Below, one piece after another: positions 18,177 to 26,281 of a DNA stretch of 64,000 nt. The stretch spans positions 92,476 through 156,475 of the forward strand of contig CAYTPV010000010.1 in assembly GCA_964440115.1 (NCBI GenBank). The letters run 5' to 3'. The translations under genes were made by a program, and so were the position numbers. The DNA is from JAEWWD01 sp964440115 (lineage in GTDB: Bacteria > Bacillota > Clostridia > Christensenellales > CAG-138). Position 1 is the stretch's first letter. The number at the start of each line of letters is the position of its first letter. A model generated the notes under the pieces. It had not been told where the DNA came from, ran no database searches, and worked only from the letters and a program-made list of their open reading frames with translations.

Positions 18177-19025
18177 ATGGAAATCTTTAGCGGTCGCATC
18201 AACACCAGCCTGGAGGGCATTTCCGATATGCTGCTCGCGCGCGATGAAACCGCGCTGCTGTGTACAGCACGCGAACAGATCGAGCTGGGCGCGCACGCCA
18301 TCGTGCTCAATTGTGCAACGCACCTTACCACCGAAATGGACGACATGGAATGGATGATCCGCACGCTGCAGGAGTCGTTTTCTGTTCCGCTGATCCCGGA
18401 TTCACCCAACCCCGATCTGCACCGCGAAGCGCTCAAACATATCCGCTGCGAGCGCCCCATCGTGAATTCCACCACGCTCGAAGCCGAAAGAATTCGCAGG
18501 CTCCTGCCCTGCGTGAAGGAACACAACGCCCGGCTCATCGTGCTGCTTCACGACGAATCCGGCATGCCGACCTGCGTTGAGGATCGCTTGCGCATGCTGC
18601 CCAAAGTGGAAAAGCTGATGCGGGACTATTCTCTTTCCTATTCGGATATTTATCTGGACCCGCTGATGTTTCCCTTATCGGTGGATGAAGAAAACGCAAT
18701 GACATTCGTGCGTTGTGTGCAGCAGATCAGGCGGCAGGAACCAAGATTCCAGTTTATCTGCGGGCTGGACAATATCTCTTACGGCATGCCCGCGTCTAAA
18801 ATCATCGATGTCGCCATGCTGTACATGCTGGCGGGCAACGATATGGAAGCCGTTATTACGTCGCTTTCCCCCCAGAACGCCCCCTTTGTAACGGCTTTGC
18901 AGGCTATGACCGGAGAGGAAGGCGGCACGCTTTCCTACATTCGGGAATATCGCCGCAAACGATTAGATGTGCTTCGGGAGGACGCAGTATACAAAAATGC
19001 TTGGCTTCAAAATTTGGACCTGTAA
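18177..19025 (+). CDS. Pterin-binding methyltransferase (MtgA/MtrH-AcsE-like)
   Basis: TIM-barrel protein of the dihydropteroate-synthase superfamily, 282 residues, which in this context transfers methyl groups between a corrinoid protein and tetrahydrofolate. Support: 'ELGAHAIVLNC' with acidic residues for the pterin, 'PIVNSTTLE' (Asn of the NSxx motif), 'IYLDPLMFPLS' and 'FICGLDNISYGMP' (the GLSNxSFG-like motif). The ATG at 18,177 is preferred over a TTG one codon earlier; AAGGA lies upstream. The intergenic region with the PocR-AraC gene is the shared control region. Confidence 0.88.
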   Translation: MEIFSGRINTSLEGISDMLLARDETALLCTAREQIELGAHAIVLNCATHLTTEMDDMEWMIRTLQESFSVPLIPDSPNPDLHREALKHIRCERPIVNSTTLEAERIRRLLPCVKEHNARLIVLLHDESGMPTCVEDRLRMLPKVEKLMRDYSLSYSDIYLDPLMFPLSVDEENAMTFVRCVQQIRRQEPRFQFICGLDNISYGMPASKIIDVAMLYMLAGNDMEAVITSLSPQNAPFVTALQAMTGEEGGTLSYIREYRRKRLDVLREDAVYKNAWLQNLDL

Positions 19026-19053
19026 GGTCCGAAAATAAAAAGGGGAGAAAACT

Positions 19054-19289
19054 CTGAAAGACTTGTTTAAGCTTAAAAAAACCAAAGTTCATCCCGCAAT
19101 GGTCGCCGCGTGGGCGTCACTTATGGCAGTCGCGGGCTGCTGCCTTCCTTCCCCGTGTTCGGATCGGGCGGTAATTTTAGTGTAAGCTACGTACTCGCAC
19201 CGCTCGCGGGCATACGATATGTCAAGGCTTCTATACCGACGATACTCCCCTTGTCCCCGCACATGACATCCCAGTACAGAATGTTTTGA
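19054..19289 (+). pseudogene. Broken membrane protein gene (ECF S-component-like)
   Basis: After the methyltransferase a frame opens 'LKDLFKLKKTKVHPAMVAAW' and continues 'ASLMAVAG', then needs a one-base shift near 19,133 to go on as 'LLPSFPVFGSGGNFSVSYVL' and 'APLAGI'. Homology then fades and stops at 19,289. The combined reading looks like the first two helices of an ECF-transporter substrate-capture protein. It is both frameshifted and truncated, so it is not functional. An uptake role for a methylated substrate or vitamin is only inferred. Confidence 0.55.
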
Positions 19290-19312
19290 TGCTGATTTCA
19301 AGCATATGTTTG

Positions 19313-19347
19313 AAAAAAAACTGCCGCCCTCAGGCGGCAGTTTTTTT
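19313..19347. terminator. Bidirectional rho-independent terminator
   Basis: CTGCCGCC/GGCGGCAG stem with a 4-nt loop, flanked by A8 and T7. It separates the plus-strand methyltransferase region from the minus-strand operon that ends at 19,371. Confidence 0.88.
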
Positions 19348-19370
19348 GTTTGCAAATATTATATTACTAA

Positions 19371-20354
19371 TTATTCGGGCTTGCAGCCATAAACAAGCTT
19401 CTGTCTGGTATATAAGAAGTTGCTATTATGCATACAGATATTTACCAGATCAGCGTGTACGTGATCCATGAAGGACTGAGGACAGATCATACCGGGAGTC
19501 ATTCTGCCGCCAACATATACCATTGAATATGTGATAAAGTACTCATCCAGGCAGCCCTGATTCATAAGAACAGCTGTGTATGTGGGTGACTCTGCACACA
19601 AATACTCAAGACCCATCTTGCGAAGAGCATACAACATAAGGGGTGTATCGGGATTTCCCTCTTCACCTGTTACAAGTACGGGATATACATCGAAATCACT
19701 GAAGATCTCAGGGAATTCTGCTGCATCTACTTCTTCCTTAGTCTTGAATGCGCCCAAGAAGCAGATTTTTTTATCGCAGTGTTCCTGAATGTGCTCATAA
19801 CCGGCGGGTGATGTTGTAACCATGATCTTAAGACGATCAGCGGGGTCTACATCAAATGACTCATGATCCCAGGGGATATCTGTTCCATCCAGGCTAACCA
19901 AGATGTTTACGGGGTGTTCTTTCTTTCCAAGAACTTCGTTTCTCTGCTGGTTTAGCTTCTCATCCTTAACGTAGTTGATGATGCCGGGCTCGTTTTTCAG
20001 TGTGTTAGCACCCAGAAGGATACCATCTGAATATGCACGAAGAAGGTTTAATACCCAGTAATCCATGGAAGCGCCTTCAGGATCTCTGAAGTTCTTGCCT
20101 GCTACGAAACAGCCAACCTTATTATCTTCAAATGCCATCTTGCCATCTGCACTTAATGCGATTGTGCTGTAGATGTAAGGTCTGTCAACTGAGGGTTTGG
20201 GGAATACTACAGGTGCTGCATATTTCTCATCAACATCGGGAAGAGATTTGCAATCAGAACCTTCTGCCAGTTCCTTCTGAAGCTCTATGTTATTGTAGAT
20301 GTTTGTAAGTTTAACGTGATCCTTAAGTACTACTATATAAGCTACTTTATTCAT
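19371..20354 (-). CDS. RibD-C-terminal-domain (DHFR-like) reductase
   Basis: NADPH-dependent reductase of the RibD C-terminal/dihydrofolate-reductase fold. The 327-residue form from the ATG at 20,354 (AAGGAATTG site upstream) starts 'MNKVAYIVVLKDHV'. Motifs: 'YIYSTIALSADGKMAF' at about residues 60-75, 'LLGANTLKNEPG' for the cofactor loop and 'CAESPTYTAVLM' near residue 245. RibD reductases act on ribosylamino-pyrimidines and relatives act on pterin-like rings. It is the last gene of the long minus-strand catabolic operon, which suggests reduction of a pyrimidine or pteridine intermediate (inference). Confidence 0.85.
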   Translation of the reverse strand: MNKVAYIVVLKDHVKLTNIYNNIELQKELAEGSDCKSLPDVDEKYAAPVVFPKPSVDRPYIYSTIALSADGKMAFEDNKVGCFVAGKNFRDPEGASMDYWVLNLLRAYSDGILLGANTLKNEPGIINYVKDEKLNQQRNEVLGKKEHPVNILVSLDGTDIPWDHESFDVDPADRLKIMVTTSPAGYEHIQEHCDKKICFLGAFKTKEEVDAAEFPEIFSDFDVYPVLVTGEEGNPDTPLMLYALRKMGLEYLCAESPTYTAVLMNQGCLDEYFITYSMVYVGGRMTPGMICPQSFMDHVHADLVNICMHNSNFLYTRQKLVYGCKPE

Positions 20355-20400
20355 AATCAATTCCTTCTTCCCCTTATTTATGCTCAAATAAAGCCTCGAA

Positions 20401-20417
20401 ATATGTCATACACATAT
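20401..20417. promoter_or_regulatory. Palindrome upstream of the RibD-like gene
   Basis: ATATGT-n5-ACATAT inverted repeat 47 bp upstream of the RibD-like start. The half-site resembles that of the larger palindrome at 34,164-34,178, so both may bind the local GntR regulator. This is inferred from two sites only. Confidence 0.35.
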
Positions 20418-20471
20418 GAAGTGATGCTAACATTTAATCCTGCAAATGTCAATAATTTGGATATTTTCGGT

Positions 20472-21182
20472 CTAGTTCCTATTCCAAAAGGCATCTAGGT
20501 ATGCTGCTCTTTCCTCTTCGTCAATGAAGCCTGCAATATTTAAGCCCTGAAGCTCAGGGGTGGCTTCGATACCTGTTTTAATTAATCTGGCTGTGATGGC
20601 CATTCGTCTGACTGCAGCTGTGATCACCATACGATTTCTCTCGTCCTCTGTGATCACCCGGTCATCATGGCGGTCATTACTCCATACAGAAGCCCCGCTG
20701 TAGGCATATACACCTGCACCTGCAACTACCATTCCCTGGGTCAAAAAGTATCTGTTAATAACTGCAAGAGTAGTTTCCTCTCCACCATTTCTGCATCCGC
20801 CCACTGCTATTCCGCAGCCTACCTTACGGCCCCATTCTCCTGTGGAAATACATTTACCCAGAGGATACAACCTGCTGATCAGGGCTGTGAGTTGGGGGGT
20901 AGGACCCATGTTATATACGGGGGAAGCCAGGATAATTCCATCCGCCTCTCTTATCTTTTCATACAGGGGACTGATTGCATCATTATGTACGGCACAGTAG
21001 TATAACTTTTCCTTAATACATTTACCACAGTGTAAACAGGGGTTAGCTACACCCTTACGAAGGTCTGCAAACTCTGTTTCCACACCCTCTATTTCCTCTG
21101 CCTTACTAAGGGCATATCTTAGTGCTGCCGCAGTTGCTCCATTTCTGGGGCTGGAGTGAATGCCTAATATTTTTACTGTCAT
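20472..21182 (-). CDS. NAD(P)H-dependent FMN reductase / iron-sulfur flavoprotein
   Basis: Flavodoxin-fold reductase, 236 residues. It begins 'KILGIHSSPRNGATAAALRY' (FMN phosphate loop), followed by a 'CLHCGKCIKEKLYYC' cysteine cluster at about residues 52-66 that can hold a [4Fe-4S] cluster, then 'GIILASPVYNMGPTPQL'. It is clearly homologous to the protein at 54,302-54,970 in the third cassette. Likely role: supplying electrons or reduced flavin to an enzyme of the same pathway. Only 20 bp separate it from the NodB-fold gene. Confidence 0.87.
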   Translation of the reverse strand: MTVKILGIHSSPRNGATAAALRYALSKAEEIEGVETEFADLRKGVANPCLHCGKCIKEKLYYCAVHNDAISPLYEKIREADGIILASPVYNMGPTPQLTALISRLYPLGKCISTGEWGRKVGCGIAVGGCRNGGEETTLAVINRYFLTQGMVVAGAGVYAYSGASVWSNDRHDDRVITEDERNRMVITAAVRRMAITARLIKTGIEATPELQGLNIAGFIDEEERAAYLDAFWNRN

Positions 21183-21202
21183 ATACTTGTACTCCCTTGA
21201 TA

Positions 21203-21763
21203 TTACATCTCATATTTTTTGAATACATATCCAAGCTTCATAGCCTCAGGAATTGTTATTCTGAGAGCCTCGGGATTCCATTCCACAAAGTCATGGAATA
21301 CCATGGTAATTTCAGAATTCTTTAAAAGAGAAATGGTTCTCTTAGCCAGTGCTTTTGCATCGGGACCTGTCCAGTCCTTAACACTGATGCTCCATATAAC
21401 TATTTTTTTACCTTGATCCTGTAAATACTCTGCAAATTCCTCGCTGATATGGCCATTGGGAGGGCGAACCAGGCAGGTCTTTAAATGAAGCTCCTTTTCC
21501 ATCAGCTCATCTGTCTTTTCAATCTCCCAGATACATTTTTTCAGGGGAAGGTCTAACAGATCACTGTGGCTGTAGGAATGATTTCCCACACTGTGACCCT
21601 TTTCTATTATCAAACGTGCCGTATCCGGTTCCTTTTCCAGTCTATGTCCCTCCAGAAAAAAGGTAGCCTTAATTCCAAATTCATCACAAACCCTTAAAAG
21701 CTCCTGGGTTTTCGGGGGATGGGGAGCTCCGTCAAATGTTAAATATATTGTTTTTCCCTTCAC
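21203..21763 (-). CDS. NodB-fold polysaccharide deacetylase family protein, variant motif
   Basis: 186 residues covering one NodB homology domain. The metal-binding 'GNHSYSHSDL' (HxxxH) is present near residue 60 and 'RPPNGHISEEF' near 117. But the first motif, normally TFDDGP, is 'LTFDGAPHPPKT': the second Asp, which usually helps bind metal, is replaced by Gly. Within a heterocycle-catabolism operon it may be a PuuE-allantoinase-like amidase rather than a glycan deacetylase, or may have lost activity. No signal peptide, so cytoplasmic. Confidence 0.8.
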   Translation of the reverse strand: MKGKTIYLTFDGAPHPPKTQELLRVCDEFGIKATFFLEGHRLEKEPDTARLIIEKGHSVGNHSYSHSDLLDLPLKKCIWEIEKTDELMEKELHLKTCLVRPPNGHISEEFAEYLQDQGKKIVIWSISVKDWTGPDAKALAKRTISLLKNSEITMVFHDFVEWNPEALRITIPEAMKLGYVFKKYEM

Positions 21764-21808
21764 TGTATTTTACCTCGGATATATGGTTTGTTGTTTTTAT
21801 TGCTATGA

Positions 21809-21940
21809 TTAACCTTTATTGTGAACTGTATCCAGGAAGCATCCTGTACCGGGTTTAACTGTTACTACTCCATCCTTCATAACAACTTCGCCGCCCGTAA
21901 TGGTACAGGTACATTTACCCTTAAGAGGCAGACCTTCAGC
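21809..21940 (-). pseudogene. C-terminal remnant of a dihydropyrimidinase/hydantoinase-type amidohydrolase
   Basis: Between two intact genes the minus strand still reads 'EGLPLKGKCTCTITGGEVVM' followed by 'KDGVVTVKPGTGCFL' and a stop at 21,809. This is the typical end of cyclic amidohydrolases (the return of the composite domain, '...GGEVVMKDG'). The rest of the gene is absent; the frame breaks at about 21,941. It shows the operon once held a further ring-opening hydrolase. Confidence 0.6.
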
Positions 21941-21967
21941 TTATTTTGTTATACAATTATTCACCAG

Positions 21968-22873
21968 CTACTTCACATTATCTATAAGCTTTTTCATATT
22001 CTCTCTCATGACCAGATTCCATTCCTGCTCTGTCAGGTTGGCATGGTCATAAATATTATCTATAAACAGGGAGAAGTTTCTCTCCTGACATAATCTCTTG
22101 TAGATGGTAAGAGGGAAGTCTGTACCAAAGCATACCTTTTCAGGTCCCACCAGGTCCACCATGATCCTTACTGCCTTAATATCATAAAGCAGAGGCATAG
22201 CAGCCAGATCATACCATACATTTTTAAAGAGCTTGCGAACCTCAGGCATCATCTCATAGAAGGGAAGACCGCCGCCTAAATGAGCCAGAACCAGTTTGAG
22301 GTCGGGAAAGCGCTCAGCCAGCTCATAAAATCCTCGAACAGGCGTCATATCCTTACCCCCATATACATGACCTACCGGTTCACCACAATGGAAGTTCATA
22401 GGAAGTCCCAGATCCTGACATTTAGCACACACCTTAAATAACCCGGGATCATCCATAGCGAAATGATTGCCTCCGGGTCCTAATTCTCCTACACCCTTAA
22501 AGCCCATTTCGTAGCATCTCACGACCTCTTCCACAGCCTCATCACCAAAGGTGGGGTTAATGCTTGCATACGCAACAAATCTATCAGGGTACTGTTTGAT
22601 TACCTCTGCCATGAAATCATTATGTCTGCCGCATAATTCCATGCTGTTCCAGTACCAGCCCTGCATAACAATTACTTCAACCCCTGCCTCATCTGCTACC
22701 TGGATCGTCTCCTCGGGAGTTGACCATGCCTCTCTAACAGGACACTCGGGACTGGAATATGTAAGTCCCTTAAAGGTACTGTCCTGCTTGGCATACCAGT
22801 CCCAGTTCTCAGTAATATCTCTGGGAAAGATATGGGTATGTGCATCGTAAATTCCCTTTTTTTCAATTGCCAT
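21968..22873 (-). CDS. Amidohydrolase_2 family (ACMSD-like) metal-dependent hydrolase
   Basis: TIM-barrel amidohydrolase of about 301 residues. The metal ligands are visible: 'YDAHTHIFP' (HxH) at residues 9-17, 'MNFHCGEPVGH' near residue 165, 'LAHLGGG' near 197 and 'CFGTDFPLT' (Asp) near 250. Family members decarboxylate or hydrolyse aromatic or heterocyclic carboxylic acids. GGGGGTGATC upstream sets the ATG. It sits directly downstream of the importer permeases in the operon; the substrate is unknown. Confidence 0.88.
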   Translation of the reverse strand: MAIEKKGIYDAHTHIFPRDITENWDWYAKQDSTFKGLTYSSPECPVREAWSTPEETIQVADEAGVEVIVMQGWYWNSMELCGRHNDFMAEVIKQYPDRFVAYASINPTFGDEAVEEVVRCYEMGFKGVGELGPGGNHFAMDDPGLFKVCAKCQDLGLPMNFHCGEPVGHVYGGKDMTPVRGFYELAERFPDLKLVLAHLGGGLPFYEMMPEVRKLFKNVWYDLAAMPLLYDIKAVRIMVDLVGPEKVCFGTDFPLTIYKRLCQERNFSLFIDNIYDHANLTEQEWNLVMRENMKKLIDNVK

Positions 22874-22931
22874 GATAGATCACCCCCTTCGTCTGTCATT
22901 TTGCTGAATTATTATCCCAAGTCAAATATTC

Positions 22932-23861
22932 TTATCTGTTCTTCATGAAAGGCTTGGACAGAGCTGCGGGACCATGACTGGATCCGCGAATTGTCAGCAG
23001 TGTGATAACCGTCAGAACATAAGGTACCATCATTGCGAACTGTGAAGGAAGACCTGTATTCATAACCTGAAGCTGGTTTGACAGAGCTGAAGCTACACCA
23101 AACAGCAGACAGGAGAAGAAGGTTCCAACCGGATTCCAACGACCAAGAGCGATTGCAGCAATAGCGATCCATCCACGACCACCCGTCATATCCTCTGCAA
23201 AACGGAATACCTGGCTCAGTGTAAGGAATGCACCACCAAGAGCTGTGATACCACCGGAAATAGTTACTGCAAGATAACGATATTTAAATACGTCGATACC
23301 TGCTGTCTGGGAAGCTGAAGGATTCTCACCTACGCCTCTGATAGCCAGACCGTACTGAGTGTTCTTAATGAACCATGCATAGAACAGGAATAATACGATA
23401 GCAAGGTATGTCATAACATTCTGATCTAAGAAGATAGGTCCAATTACAGGAATGTTCTTAGCGGGTCCTGTTACAACGGTTCCAATGAGATGATCAAGAG
23501 TAACATCCTGTGTAACACCGATTGTCTGGTTAAATACACGTGAAATGAATGCTGTTACACCTGATAACAGTATATTCATACCCAAACCTGTAACCATCTG
23601 GTTAACACCAAATCTGATGCAAAGGAAAGCTAAGAGCCAACCAAATAACAGACCTACTGCAACAGCAGCCAGTGCACCAAAGAAAAGATTGCCTGTAAGG
23701 AAGGTTACAAAGAATCCTGCACATGCACCGGAGATCATCTGACCTTCAAGTGCGAAATTGTAAACGCCTGAATGCTGTGCTAATAATCCACCAAGTCCTG
23801 CATAGAGATAAGGTGTGGACATACGCATCGCACCAGCTAATATGGCATTAAAAATACCCAT
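22932..23861 (-). CDS. BMP-family ABC importer B, permease 2
   Basis: 309-residue membrane permease homologous to those at 21-980 and 58,930-59,862. It has 'GVYNFALEGQMISGACAG', 'CIRFGVNQMVTGLGMNILL' and the cytoplasmic 'GENPSASQTAGIDVFKYR' loop. It abuts the other permease with a one-base overlap. Part of the importer for the island's presumed N-heterocyclic substrate. Confidence 0.93.
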   Translation of the reverse strand: MGIFNAILAGAMRMSTPYLYAGLGGLLAQHSGVYNFALEGQMISGACAGFFVTFLTGNLFFGALAAVAVGLLFGWLLAFLCIRFGVNQMVTGLGMNILLSGVTAFISRVFNQTIGVTQDVTLDHLIGTVVTGPAKNIPVIGPIFLDQNVMTYLAIVLFLFYAWFIKNTQYGLAIRGVGENPSASQTAGIDVFKYRYLAVTISGGITALGGAFLTLSQVFRFAEDMTGGRGWIAIAAIALGRWNPVGTFFSCLLFGVASALSNQLQVMNTGLPSQFAMMVPYVLTVITLLTIRGSSHGPAALSKPFMKNR

Positions 23862-24937
23862 TAATCCTCCCTCCTTTCAACCAATGACTCGCGAATACGA
23901 TTAACAAAGTATGTACTTGCAATTACAGCAATAACGATTGCACCCTGTAATATATTCAGAATTGGAACAGGTACGTTGCTTCCTCTCTGCATACTCTGTG
24001 TACCAACACGAAGAGCACCGAAGAGCAAAGCTGAAAGGAACATACCTAAAGGAGTATGCTGTCCCATAACGGCAATACCGATTCCATCAAATCCAAATCC
24101 GTTGGAGATTCCACTCATCATCTTGTACTGGTTTCCAAGAAGCTCCATACTGCCGCCGAGACCTGCAATAGCACCTGAAATTGCGATTACAAGAAGAAGT
24201 GATTTTCTCTGGTTTACACCGGCATAACGAGCGCACTTAGCATTTAAGCCTGATAAACGCATAGCAAAACCGGTTGTGGTTTTTTTCTGCAGGAACCATA
24301 TAAAGATAAGAACCAGAATAACGATTACGATTCCTAAATATAACCGTGATCCATTAAGAATAATAGGAAGCTTGGAGCTTGCGGGAATAGCCGGTGACTG
24401 TTCCATGTTTCCTGCAGGGTTCTTAAGAGGTCCTGCTACCATCCATGCTACAAAAAATTCGATTATATAGTTGAACATAAGAGTTGTAAGGAGTTCATTG
24501 GCACTCATCCAAATTCTCATTACACCACATAATAAGCTTATTAAAGCGCCGCCTAACATTCCGGCTACAAGGGGAATGATAATACCGATCGCGGGATTAG
24601 TTTCCTGAATTGCTAATGCTACTACACAGGCTGTGAGTGAGCCAATAGCAAACTGACCTTCCATACCTAGGTTAACGTAGCCTGATTTAACTGCAATACT
24701 GAAACTTAAGGCACAGCAAAGTAACGGGATAAACTTATTAAGTAATTCGCCTGCTCCATAAACACTACCGAAGAAGCCACGGAAGAACTCTCCGTATGCT
24801 TTGAATGGATTTGCTCCTGCAAGAATAATCGCAATGGCACCGATAATGAAAGCTACTAAAATAGCTGCAAGTACCATTACGATAGTAATTATAGAACTGT
24901 TTTTACGCAGAAAGCTTTTCAAACCGTGGTGCTGCAT
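23861..24937 (-). CDS. BMP-family ABC importer B, permease 1
   Basis: 358-residue permease with an N-terminal cytoplasmic tail ('LKSFLRKNSS') and many hydrophobic helices; 'GYVNLGMEGQFAIGSL' and 'AKCARYAGVNQRKSLL' are the family loops. Located between the binding-protein gene and the second permease. Same family as 983-2131 and 57,834-58,928. Confidence 0.93.
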   Translation of the reverse strand: MQHHGLKSFLRKNSSIITIVMVLAAILVAFIIGAIAIILAGANPFKAYGEFFRGFFGSVYGAGELLNKFIPLLCCALSFSIAVKSGYVNLGMEGQFAIGSLTACVVALAIQETNPAIGIIIPLVAGMLGGALISLLCGVMRIWMSANELLTTLMFNYIIEFFVAWMVAGPLKNPAGNMEQSPAIPASSKLPIILNGSRLYLGIVIVILVLIFIWFLQKKTTTGFAMRLSGLNAKCARYAGVNQRKSLLLVIAISGAIAGLGGSMELLGNQYKMMSGISNGFGFDGIGIAVMGQHTPLGMFLSALLFGALRVGTQSMQRGSNVPVPILNILQGAIVIAVIASTYFVNRIRESLVERRED

Positions 24938-25029
24938 CGCAGTCCCTCCATTTTACTCCTACCGGGCGGAAGCAGATCCGCCCGATAGGTAAGTTCAAAA
25001 ATACAAAATTATTGACAAGAATAAACTAA

Positions 25030-26212
25030 TTATTTTTTAGCGCTGGGAAGAGTAATTTTGATCTCTCCGTTGGCAATCTTAAGTTCCGTGGCATCGATAA
25101 GATCGAATACTGCCTTATCGAAGTCATCCTTAACTGTCTCGTTGATCTTCAACATTTCGATACCTTCATTTAATCCACCAACAAAAGGCGTGTCAGAGCC
25201 TTTGAATTCGCCTTTGATGTAAGGGATTACAAGCATTTCAAGCATAGCATTGTTGTCTGTAACTGTTGATCCAAGGATGTATTTTTCGTCCATGTCGTTA
25301 CGATCTGTGATAGCTGATATGCTGTAAACGCCCTTCTCGATACAGTACTCAATAACTGCAGGGTTGCAGTCACCGGAGTTGCAAAGAATAACGTCACAAC
25401 CCTGGCTAACCAGAGAAGCTGCCATTTCCTTACCAGCTGCGATATCCGAGAAGCTGCCTGTTGCTACGTGGATAACTTCACAATTAGGGTTAGCAAGCTT
25501 AGCGCCGTCGCCGAATGCCGCAAGCATTGTAAGAGCGGAGTCAGAGTTTGTTGAATATGTGATAAGACCGATCTTGTTGGACTTTGTTACAGAACCAGCC
25601 ATAACGCCACCAAGGTATACATGCTGCCACATATCAGATGCTACTGACATGAAGTTGGGGGCACATGAAACGTATCCGTTGATACAACCGAACATTGTGT
25701 CAGGGAATTCGGGAGCGATCGCAGCGATCTGCTCACAATGATACTGCTCCGCATCAACAATGAGCCCGTATCCGTCTGCTGCGTAGTTACGAAGAACATC
25801 GTTAATTTCTGTGTCGCCTACGTTCTCCTGATATGAGAGCTCTAAGCCGTACTGGTCAGCCAGCTCTTTCATGTGAGCGAACAGGCCTTCGTTGTAACCA
25901 CCATCAGTAATGGTTGAGTTGAAGAGAATAGCTACCTTCTTGTTTACTTCAGGAGCTGCGGGAGCTTCCGTTGTTGCTGCTGCGGGAGCTTCCGTTGTTG
26001 CTGCTGCGGGAGCTTCCGTTGTTGCTGCTGCGGNNNNNNNNNNNNNNNNNNNNNNNNNNNNNNNNNNNNNNNNNNNNNNNNNNNNNNNNNNNNNNNNNNN
26101 NNNNNNNNNNNNNNNNNNNNNNNNNNNNNNNNNGAGCCGTTGTCTTGCCGCAACCGACAACCATAGCCATAACCATAGCTGCTGTAAGGATTAGTGCTAA
26201 TACCTTTTTCAT
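25030..26212 (-). CDS. BMP-family substrate-binding lipoprotein B, interrupted by an assembly gap
   Basis: The 5' end starts at the ATG at 26,212 behind a GGAGGTC site and encodes a lipoprotein signal 'MKKVLALILTAAMVMAMVVG' then 'CGKTTA'. The mature part after the gap (from about 25,950) has the BMP fold: 'NKKVAILFNSTITDGGYNEG', 'GLIVDAEQYHC', 'GSVTKSNKIGLITYSTN' and 'GCDVILCNSGD'. The 100 N between are a placeholder of unknown true length, which is why the two halves appear out of frame. The linker before the fold is a tandem repeat of 'AAATTEAP'. It is probably an intact gene in the organism. Confidence 0.88.
25955..26033 (-). repeat. 24-bp tandem repeat coding for an Ala/Thr/Glu/Pro linker
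   Basis: At least three copies of a 24-bp unit (coding AAATTEAP) end at the N run. The unit forms the flexible linker between lipid anchor and binding domain; the copy number is unresolved and explains the scaffold gap. Confidence 0.9.
26034..26133. other. Assembly gap (100 N)
   Basis: Exactly 100 N, the conventional placeholder for a gap of unknown size, located inside the tandem repeat of the binding-protein gene. Confidence 0.99.
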
Positions 26213-26281
26213 AGTTAGACCTCCATTTTTTCTTTTGAGTTTTTATGTAATCGACAGCCATCCACTGCCTGTTTCAATACA

